Source: DUAG01 sp046756865 (GTDB taxonomy: Bacteria > Nitrospirota > Nitrospiria > SBBL01 > JAADHI01). From it: DNA of 13,503 bases. The translations under genes and the position numbers were made by a program. Each line of letters opens with the position of its first letter. Position 1 is the stretch's first letter. Below, piece after piece: positions 7,839-13,503 of the stretch. The notes beneath the pieces are model-generated. The model searched no databases and had not been told where the DNA came from. It saw only the letters and a program-made list of their open reading frames with translations. The stretch lies in NCBI GenBank assembly GCA_046756865.1, contig JBHHXE010000050.1, positions 1 to 13,503 on the forward strand, in the 5' to 3' direction.

Positions 7839-9008
7839 GTGCGCGAATTCAGACGGATCAAACGCCTTCCGCCCTACGTTTTTAACGATGTCAATGCCAT
7901 GAAAATTGACGCCCGGCACCGGGGGGAGGATATCATTGATTTCGGGATGGGAAATCCAGACCTTTCGACCCCCAATCACATCGTCGATAAAGCCGTCGAA
8001 GCCATTCATAATTCAAGAAATCACCGTTATTCTGCTTCAAAGGGCATCACCAAGCTGAGGCTGGCCATCACCAATTGGTATAAGAGAAGGTATGATGTTG
8101 ACCTCGACCCGGAAAGCGAGGCCATTGTCACCATCGGTGTTAAGGAAGGGATTTCGCACCTAGTGCTGGCCGTCGTCGGACCCGGTGATATCGTGATGGC
8201 TCCGAGTCCGACCTACCCGATTCATCCCTACAGTGTTATTATCGCCGGCGGGGAACTGCGCTCCATTCCCCTCCGCTCCGATCGGGATTTCCTGGAAGAT
8301 CTGGCAGCTGCAACCAAGCAGGCCTGGCCCCGCCCCAAGATGCTGATTATCAACTTTCCGCATAACCCGACCACGCGTGTCGTTGAGCAGGATTTTTTTG
8401 AAAAAATTGTTGACTTTGCAAAGGAAAATAATCTTCTGGTCATACACGACCTAGCCTATGCTGACCTTGTTTTCGACGGCTACAAAGCCCCGAGTTTTCT
8501 ACAGGTTCCCGGCGCAAAAGAAGTCGGCGTCGAGTTTTTCTCCCTCTCAAAGAGCTATAATATGCCGGGATGGCGACTCGGATTTTGCGTCGGGAATCCG
8601 GAAATGATCGCCGCCCTGACCAAAATTAAAAGCTATCTCGACTATGGTATCTTTCAGCCGCTTCAAATTGCCGGAATCATTGCCCTGAACGGCCCACAGG
8701 ACTGCGTGCAAGAGGTGGTCAAGACCTATCAGAACCGCCGGGATGTACTCATTGACGGCTTGAACCGGATCGGATGGAAAACCGAGAAGCCTTCGGCCAC
8801 CATGTTTGTCTGGGCGCAAATTCCGGAAGCCTTCCGCGCGAAAGGGTCTTTGGAGTTTACTAAACTTCTTTTATCTGAAGCAAAGGTCGCCGTCTCTCCC
8901 GGCATCGGATTTGGGGAATACGGAGACGATTATGTACGTTTTGCCCTGGTTGAGAATGAACATCGAACACGGCAGGCTCTGCAGGGCATCAAGCGTACCC
9001 TGAAATAA
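7839..9008 (+). CDS. alaC: AlaC-type PLP aminotransferase (alanine/glutamate-pyruvate)
   Basis: This 389-residue fold-type I aminotransferase closely resembles E. coli AlaC, including RIKRLPPYVFN near the N-terminus, then DFGMGNPD and YSASKGI. Pyridoxal-phosphate residues are visible: NFPHNPT (N176), HDLAYAD (D204) and the Schiff-base lysine K238 in SLSKSYNMPGWR. VRFALVENE near the C-terminus holds the substrate arginine. The GTG at 7839 is chosen because GGAG lies six bases upstream; a TTG at 7827 would add four residues but has poor spacing. It likely exchanges amino groups between alanine or glutamate and pyruvate or 2-oxoglutarate. It heads an operon that also uses pyruvate through CimA. 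Substrate specificity is inferred; LL-diaminopimelate aminotransferase relatives are similar. Confidence 0.85.
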   Translation: MREFRRIKRLPPYVFNDVNAMKIDARHRGEDIIDFGMGNPDLSTPNHIVDKAVEAIHNSRNHRYSASKGITKLRLAITNWYKRRYDVDLDPESEAIVTIGVKEGISHLVLAVVGPGDIVMAPSPTYPIHPYSVIIAGGELRSIPLRSDRDFLEDLAAATKQAWPRPKMLIINFPHNPTTRVVEQDFFEKIVDFAKENNLLVIHDLAYADLVFDGYKAPSFLQVPGAKEVGVEFFSLSKSYNMPGWRLGFCVGNPEMIAALTKIKSYLDYGIFQPLQIAGIIALNGPQDCVQEVVKTYQNRRDVLIDGLNRIGWKTEKPSATMFVWAQIPEAFRAKGSLEFTKLLLSEAKVAVSPGIGFGEYGDDYVRFALVENEHRTRQALQGIKRTLK

Positions 9009-9029
9009 CAGAATGCTGATCATTTTAAA

Positions 9030-9044
9030 ATGAGGATGCTCTGA
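9030..9044 (+). other. Four-codon mini-ORF (MRML) overlapping the hom start
   Basis: ATG AGG ATG CTC TGA reads as four codons and a stop, and the TGA shares its last base with the ATT that probably starts hom. The GAGG at 9032-9035 inside it also serves as the likely ribosome binding site of hom. It could support re-initiation, or it may be chance. Confidence 0.3.
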
Positions 9045-10357
9045 TTAAAAAATCGATTAAAATCGGGATCATCGGTTTCGGAACTGTCGGATGCGGACTG
9101 GTCAATATATTGCTGGAGCAGAAGGACCTCCTCTTGAGGAGGCTCGGTCTTCCCTTGGAGATCGCTGCGATTGCTGATCGCGATATCGAAAGTGACCGTG
9201 GAGTTTCACTTCCTCCCGGTGTTCTGACCACCGATGCGGAAAAGATCATCCAAAACCCTGAAATCGACATCGTCGCCGAATTGATCGGCGGAACCGGCCC
9301 GGCGAAGCAATATATCCTTGATGCAATTGAAAGCGGTAAGCATGTTGTCACGGCCAATAAAGCCCTTATTGCAACACATGGAGAGGAAATTTTTCAGTCT
9401 GCGGCAAACAAAGGAGTGGATGTTGGTTTTGAAGCCAGTGTCTGCGGAGCTATTCCTATCCTACGCTCCATGAGAGAAGGGCTTGTGGCCGAGGAAATCT
9501 CATCCATCTACGGTATTGTAAACGGAACCTGCAATTACATCCTGACAAAAATGCGTGAAGAGGGAAAAACCTTTGCTGCCATTCTTAAGGAAGCTCAGGA
9601 CCTCGGCTATGCTGAAGCCGATCCAACGCTCGATATCGATGGCGCCGACTCTGCCCACAAGCTCGCCATTCTGGCCAACCTTGCTTTTGGAACACCGGTC
9701 TCCCTAAAAGAAATTTACACCGAGGGACTGGAACGCATCTCCTCAATTGATATCGACTTTGCCGAAGAATTCGGATACAAAATCAAGCTCCTGGCCATCG
9801 CCAAATCGGCCAATGGGGAAATTGAGACACGAGTGCATCCCACAATGATTCGAAAAGAAACCCTCCTCTCCAGGGTCGACGGAGTCTTTAACGCAGTCTA
9901 TCTTGTCGGCGATTCGTCGGGAGAAGTCCTTTTTTACGGTAAAGGAGCCGGGTCCCTTCCTACCGGCAGCGCCGTGGTCAGCGACATTGTCGCCCTGGCA
10001 AGGAATATCATCAAAGGGGCCAGCGGTCGGGTTCCAGCAACAGCCTACACGGCGCTTTCCCGGAAGCAGCTTCGCATTAAGGCCATCGAAGAAATTGAAA
10101 GCCTTTACTACCTGAGATTTATGGCCGAGGATCATCCTGGGGTTCTCTCCAGGATATCCGGGATACTGGGAGAAAATCATATCGGCATCTCGGCAGTCAT
10201 CCAGCAGGGAAGAAAAATCGGCGGTCATGTTCCTCTTGTCATGATGACCCATCGCGCCAGAGAAAAAAATGTCCGACAGGCATTGTCAAACATTGACAAA
10301 ATGGATTATGTCTCTGAGCAAACAATCGTGATTCGCGTGGAAGGGGACGATGAGTAA
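9044..10357 (+). CDS. hom: Homoserine dehydrogenase, apparent non-standard start codon
   Basis: This 437-residue enzyme reduces aspartate semialdehyde to homoserine. The NAD(P)-binding motif GFGTVG is at residues 11-16, ANKA near 104-107, NGTCNYI at 160-166, the likely catalytic lysine in the AHK segment at about 206, and a C-terminal ACT domain from about 352. The first standard start in frame is a TTG at 9110, which would remove the glycine motif. The reading frame is open back to a TAA at 9026 and contains no ATG, GTG or TTG there. ATT at 9044 lies about eight bases after GAGG and gives the family-like KKSIKIGIIGFG beginning; CTG at 9041 is the alternative. The ACT domain suggests threonine feedback. 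Confidence 0.92.
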   Translation: MKKSIKIGIIGFGTVGCGLVNILLEQKDLLLRRLGLPLEIAAIADRDIESDRGVSLPPGVLTTDAEKIIQNPEIDIVAELIGGTGPAKQYILDAIESGKHVVTANKALIATHGEEIFQSAANKGVDVGFEASVCGAIPILRSMREGLVAEEISSIYGIVNGTCNYILTKMREEGKTFAAILKEAQDLGYAEADPTLDIDGADSAHKLAILANLAFGTPVSLKEIYTEGLERISSIDIDFAEEFGYKIKLLAIAKSANGEIETRVHPTMIRKETLLSRVDGVFNAVYLVGDSSGEVLFYGKGAGSLPTGSAVVSDIVALARNIIKGASGRVPATAYTALSRKQLRIKAIEEIESLYYLRFMAEDHPGVLSRISGILGENHIGISAVIQQGRKIGGHVPLVMMTHRAREKNVRQALSNIDKMDYVSEQTIVIRVEGDDE

Positions 10358-11426
10358 ACTCGGCAGAACGGACAGATGGCCCGGTATCATTGAAGCATAC
10401 CGGGATTTTCTCCCCGTCAATGAACAGACCCCCGTCGTGACCCTGCTTGAAGGCGGAACCCCTTTGATTCCGGCACCCCGACTTTCAGAAATGATGGGAG
10501 GATACATCGACCTCTTTCTCAAGTTTGAGGGCGAAAACCCAACCGGCTCCTTCAAAGACAGGGGCATGACCCTTGCCATCACAAAGGCAAAAGAAGAAGG
10601 GGCCAAGGCTGTCATTTGCGCCTCCACAGGAAATACCTCTGCGTCCACGGCGGCCTATAGCGCCCGATGTGGCTTGAAAGCCTATGTCCTCATCCCGGAA
10701 GGGAAAATTGCCCTGGGAAAAATGTCGCAGGCGATGATCCATCAGGCCACTATCCTTCAAGTCAAAGGAAATTTTGATGAAGCGCTTTCTCTGGTCAAGC
10801 AGGTGGCTGAAAAGTACCCGATTACCGTTGTCAATTCCATCAATCCTTACCGGCTGGAAGGCCAGAAAACAGCCGCTTTCGAGGTCTGCGACGTTCTGAG
10901 AGCCGCGCCGGATTACCATTTTATGCCTGTCGGAAATGCGGGAAACATCACCGCCCATTGGATGGGCTACAAGGAATATTTCAAACGCGGCAAAACAAGG
11001 TCCCGACCAAAAATGATCGGCTTTCAGGCCGCAGGCTCGGCGCCCATTGTACATGGCGAGGTGGTTAAAGAACCCCATACCATCGCAACAGCAATCCGGA
11101 TCGGAAATCCGGCCAGTTGGAGACCCGCCCTGGAGGCTGCAGCCGAATCAAAAGGGGAAATCAATCTCGTCACCGATGAAGAAATTACTGAGGCCTATCG
11201 CAAGATCGCAAAATGTGAAGGGGTCTTTTGCGAACCAGCCTCTGCGGCAGGCGTTGCAGGTGTCATCAAGTTGAATAAACGCGGTTTCTTCAAAAAAGGA
11301 GACGTTGTCGTCTGCACGCTCACCGGTCACGGCCTGAAAGATCCGGATTTTTCAATCGGCATCTCACAAAAACCGGAAACGATAAAGGGAGGACTGGACG
11401 ACCTCATTTATGCCCTGGGGTTCTAA
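10350..11426 (+). CDS. thrC: Threonine synthase
   Basis: This 358-residue fold-type II PLP enzyme converts O-phosphohomoserine to threonine. The PLP lysine is K69 in ENPTGSFKDRG. STGNTS at 92-97, a PVGNAGN glycine loop for the phosphate and LTGHGLKDPD near the C-terminus are visible. The length is that of the short (Bacillus-type) class. The ATG lies inside the end of hom, an eight-base overlap, with GGAAGGGG just upstream, so the two genes are translationally coupled. Homoserine kinase, which would supply its substrate, is not in the window. Confidence 0.95.
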   Translation: MSKLGRTDRWPGIIEAYRDFLPVNEQTPVVTLLEGGTPLIPAPRLSEMMGGYIDLFLKFEGENPTGSFKDRGMTLAITKAKEEGAKAVICASTGNTSASTAAYSARCGLKAYVLIPEGKIALGKMSQAMIHQATILQVKGNFDEALSLVKQVAEKYPITVVNSINPYRLEGQKTAAFEVCDVLRAAPDYHFMPVGNAGNITAHWMGYKEYFKRGKTRSRPKMIGFQAAGSAPIVHGEVVKEPHTIATAIRIGNPASWRPALEAAAESKGEINLVTDEEITEAYRKIAKCEGVFCEPASAAGVAGVIKLNKRGFFKKGDVVVCTLTGHGLKDPDFSIGISQKPETIKGGLDDLIYALGF

Positions 11427-11514
11427 AGCACGACCTCCTCACTAAACTCGGGAAAGCTGCGGGCTTGAGCTCTCTGAATGATGGGAAAAATCACAAGCCA
11501 ATAAAATTTGACCG
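11427..11514. other. 88-base gap between thrC and lysC
   Basis: No terminator stem with a T-tract and no good promoter is visible. A short frame at 11478-11504 encodes eight residues with no enrichment for threonine, lysine or isoleucine codons, so it is not a convincing leader peptide. The genes are probably co-transcribed. Confidence 0.4.
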
Positions 11515-12744
11515 ATGCCTTTGATTATTCAAAAATATGGTGGCACTTCCATTGGCAGTATCGATCGGATTAAACATGTCGCGGAAAGAATCGCCGCAAC
11601 TTATCAGTCCGGAAACCACCTGGTTGTTGTTGTCTCCGCGATGACGGGGGAGACTGACCGCCTGCTCAACCTGGCCAGACAGGTCACCCCTTCTCCCGAC
11701 CAACGGGAAACGGATATGCTCATCTCATCCGGGGAGCGGGTCACAATATCTCTCCTCGCGATGGCGCTTCAGGGCAGTGGAATACCGGCACGGTCTTTAA
11801 CCGGAAGGCAGGTCGGTATCCTGACCGACAACGCGCATACCCGGGCGCGGATTGAACAGATTTCAGCAGAGCGACTGAAAGGCGCCCTGGCAGAAGGAGT
11901 CGTGCCTGTGGTGGCAGGGTTTCAAGGTATTAATGAGGTGTCTGATGTCACCACATTGGGACGCGGCGGCTCGGACACAACCGCCGTGGCCCTCGCGGCA
12001 GCTCTGGAAGCAGACCTCTGCGAAATCTATACCGACGTGGAAGGGGTCTACACGACTGACCCGAACGTCGTTTCTTCCGCGCGGAGGCTTCAAAGGATTT
12101 CATATGAAGAGATGCTTGAGATGGCCAGTTTAGGCGCCAAAGTCCTGCATGCCCGTTCGGTCGCTTTTGCCATGAAATATCAGATCCCAGTCCGTGTCCG
12201 TTCAAGCTTCAGTGACGGAGAGGGAACCTTAGTCACAGAGGAGGACAGTGCAATGGAGCAAGAACCTGTCTCAGGGATAACCTGCGATAAGAATCAGGCA
12301 AAGATCACATTGATCGGGATACCTGACCAGCCTGGAATCGCATCGAAAATCTTTGAGGCGCTTTCCCGGGAAAACATGAACGTCGATATGATCATCCAAA
12401 ATGTCGGACAGGAAGGTCTGACCGATCTATCGTTCACCGTCCCACGCGGCGATGCAGATCAGGCAAAAGAAATCCTTTTGAAGTTGGCTGAAGAGGTAGG
12501 GATAAAGGACATTGAGCTGACAGAGCGTATTGCCAAGGTCTCAATCGTGGGCGTTGGGATGCGTTCCCACTCCGGCGTGGCGGCAAAGATGTTCTCCCGG
12601 CTTGCCGCCGAAGGAATCAACATTATGATGATTTCTACTTCCGAGATCAAGGTTTCTTGTGTGATACACTCAAAGTATACCGAGTTGGCGGTCCGAACGC
12701 TTCATGAAACATTTGAGTTAGGAGAAGTGCCCGGCTCAAAATAA
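11515..12744 (+). CDS. lysC: Aspartate kinase (alpha subunit) with two ACT domains
   Basis: This 409-residue enzyme phosphorylates aspartate, the first step to lysine, methionine, threonine and diaminopimelate. Motifs are KYGGTS at 7-12, SSGER at 71-75, GRGGSDTTA at 149-157 and YTDVEGVYTTDP at 172-183. Two ACT domains lie at about 262-335 and 341-405, as in lysine- and threonine-regulated bacterial enzymes. The frame is closed by a TGA at 11509, so the ATG at 11515 is the only standard start. It has no clear ribosome binding site, in contrast to the strong internal site at codon 247. The length matches alpha subunits of alpha2-beta2 aspartate kinases. Confidence 0.96.
   Translation: MPLIIQKYGGTSIGSIDRIKHVAERIAATYQSGNHLVVVVSAMTGETDRLLNLARQVTPSPDQRETDMLISSGERVTISLLAMALQGSGIPARSLTGRQVGILTDNAHTRARIEQISAERLKGALAEGVVPVVAGFQGINEVSDVTTLGRGGSDTTAVALAAALEADLCEIYTDVEGVYTTDPNVVSSARRLQRISYEEMLEMASLGAKVLHARSVAFAMKYQIPVRVRSSFSDGEGTLVTEEDSAMEQEPVSGITCDKNQAKITLIGIPDQPGIASKIFEALSRENMNVDMIIQNVGQEGLTDLSFTVPRGDADQAKEILLKLAEEVGIKDIELTERIAKVSIVGVGMRSHSGVAAKMFSRLAAEGINIMMISTSEIKVSCVIHSKYTELAVRTLHETFELGEVPGSK
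12239..12255 (+). promoter_or_regulatory. Internal ribosome binding site and start in lysC
   Basis: A perfect AGGAGG (12239-12244) lies eight bases upstream of an in-frame ATG (12253-12255, codon 247 of lysC). The position is just before the ACT domains, where beta subunits of Bacillus and Corynebacterium aspartate kinases begin. This strongly suggests internal initiation. Confidence 0.7.
12253..12744 (+). CDS. Predicted aspartate kinase beta (regulatory) subunit, internal product of lysC
   Basis: Starting at the internal ATG gives a 163-residue protein in the same frame, ending at the lysC stop. It contains only the two ACT domains (MIIQNVG and MISTSEIKVSC are the characteristic segments). 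B. subtilis and C. glutamicum lysC are known to make such in-frame beta subunits, which bind feedback amino acids and pair with alpha. Here the internal site has a far better ribosome binding site than the gene's own start. Expression as a separate chain is inferred. Confidence 0.6.
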   Translation: MEQEPVSGITCDKNQAKITLIGIPDQPGIASKIFEALSRENMNVDMIIQNVGQEGLTDLSFTVPRGDADQAKEILLKLAEEVGIKDIELTERIAKVSIVGVGMRSHSGVAAKMFSRLAAEGINIMMISTSEIKVSCVIHSKYTELAVRTLHETFELGEVPGSK

Positions 12745-12778
12745 GAGAAAAACCAGACCACAAGAAGGAATTAACTTT

Positions 12779-13503
12779 ATGCGGCAGGTAGAGATCTATG
12801 ACACAACCCTGCGGGACGGCGCGCAGTCCGAGGATGCTTCATTCTCCGTTGAAGACAAGCTGCGCATCGCTCAGAAACTCGATGAACTTGGGATTCACTA
12901 TATCGAGGGCGGGTGGCCGGGTGCGAACCCTAAAGACATCCTCTTTTTCAAAGAGATGAAAAAGGTCCGCCTGAAATCAGCGAGACTGGTCGCCTTCGGC
13001 GCCACCCGAAGGCCTCGAAACAAGGTCCAGGAAGATCCGAACATCAAATCCCTTCTTAATGCCGGGACAGAATACATTACCCTATTTGGCAAAAGCTGGG
13101 ACTTCCATGTGACCGAGGCGCTCGGGATCTCCCTGAAGAAAAACCTGGAAATTATCTCGGATTCGATTAAATATTTGAAGTCCAAGGGAAAACGGGTCTT
13201 CTATGACGCGGAACATTTCTTTGACGGCTACCGTGCCCGGCCGGACTATGCCCTGGAGTCCCTCAAGGTTGCGAGAGAGGCGGGGGCGGAATGTCTCGTC
13301 CTTTGTGATACAAATGGCGGAATGATGCCCTGGCAGGTCAAAGAGATTCTCCAGCATGTCTCTAGGGAAATCGGTGGCCCCCTCGGCATTCATACACATA
13401 ACGATTCTGAAATGGCGGTAGCCAATGCCTTGACGGCAGTGAAAATGGGCGCTAACCAAGTCCAGGGAACGATCAACGGATTCGGAGAGCGTTGCGGGAA
13501 CAC
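12779..13503 (+). CDS. cimA: Citramalate synthase (CimA), 5' part, cut by window end
   Basis: The frame stays open from the ATG to the window end, 241 codons. The N-terminus is YDTTLRDGAQ, with R12 and metal ligand D13 typical of the isopropylmalate/homocitrate/citramalate synthase TIM barrel. GGWPGANPKD near 45-55 is characteristic of the CimA subgroup. CDTNGG and HTHND (metal ligands H205 and H207) follow. The enzyme condenses pyruvate and acetyl-CoA to (R)-citramalate, the threonine-independent route to isoleucine. The start has AAGGAA nine bases upstream and lies 34 bases after lysC. The C-terminal regulatory domain lies beyond the window. A related specificity cannot be fully excluded from the N-terminus alone. 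Confidence 0.9.
   Translation, partial: MRQVEIYDTTLRDGAQSEDASFSVEDKLRIAQKLDELGIHYIEGGWPGANPKDILFFKEMKKVRLKSARLVAFGATRRPRNKVQEDPNIKSLLNAGTEYITLFGKSWDFHVTEALGISLKKNLEIISDSIKYLKSKGKRVFYDAEHFFDGYRARPDYALESLKVAREAGAECLVLCDTNGGMMPWQVKEILQHVSREIGGPLGIHTHNDSEMAVANALTAVKMGANQVQGTINGFGERCGN

Noticed and set aside
9743..10252. A 169-codon minus-strand frame opposite hom
   Set aside because: It is antisense to conserved homoserine dehydrogenase sequence, with no recognisable domain; a coding shadow.
10485..11078. A 197-codon minus-strand frame opposite thrC
   Set aside because: It mirrors conserved threonine synthase codons and has no family resemblance; a coding shadow.
11478..11504. Possible leader peptide before lysC (eight codons)
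   Set aside because: It has no run of threonine, lysine, methionine or isoleucine codons and no terminator/antiterminator stems follow, so attenuation is not supported.
1..13503. CRISPR array, tRNA or rRNA genes, toxin-antitoxin or defence genes
   Set aside because: No regularly spaced repeat array, no tRNA or rRNA-like sequence and no defence-type protein was recognised on either strand; almost all sequence is explained by the two operons.

Overview
The window is a compact, all-plus-strand bacterial chromosome segment with two operons back to back and very little spacing. Gene content and order resemble those of Deltaproteobacteria such as Geobacter and of Nitrospirota-like lineages: a MoxR/Bat operon, then an AlaC-type aminotransferase, homoserine dehydrogenase, threonine synthase, aspartate kinase and citramalate synthase. 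The taxon is an inference from gene types; nothing here fixes it.

Positions 1-140 form a short leader. Its first 47 bases hold two near-identical 17-base direct repeats with a 25-base period, which look like the terminal repeats of an insertion sequence cut by the window edge. A plausible sigma70-type promoter follows.

Positions 141-7682 form one tightly coupled operon: a MoxR AAA+ ATPase, a DUF58 protein, a DUF4381 membrane protein, BatA (membrane VWA), a BatB-BatC fusion (membrane VWA plus TPR plus a long charged linker) and BatD (secreted/anchored, multi-domain). A small stand-alone release-factor-like GGQ protein comes last. Most junctions are ATGA or short overlaps, implying translational coupling. 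MoxR and its VWA partners are expected to form an ATP-driven, membrane-associated chaperone-like or stress-tolerance machine facing the periplasm. The GGQ protein is probably a ribosome-rescue factor. A stem-loop plus T-tract over its stop codon ends the unit.

Positions 7683-7838 hold that terminator, a small inverted repeat and a near-consensus promoter (TTGACA, 17 bases, TAGAAT).

Positions 7839-13503 form an amino-acid operon: alaC-type aminotransferase, hom, thrC, lysC and the 5' two thirds or less of a citramalate synthase gene running off the window. LysC, Hom and ThrC cover steps from aspartate towards threonine; aspartate-semialdehyde dehydrogenase and homoserine kinase are not in the window. 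CimA opens the threonine-independent route to isoleucine from pyruvate and acetyl-CoA, and the aminotransferase probably links alanine/glutamate to pyruvate.

No clearly new biological system was found. The best leads are translational. hom has no standard start codon that keeps its NAD(P)-binding motif; it seems to begin at ATT (or CTG), overlapping a four-codon mini-ORF. lysC contains an internal in-frame ATG with a perfect AGGAGG, predicting a separate 163-residue regulatory subunit.
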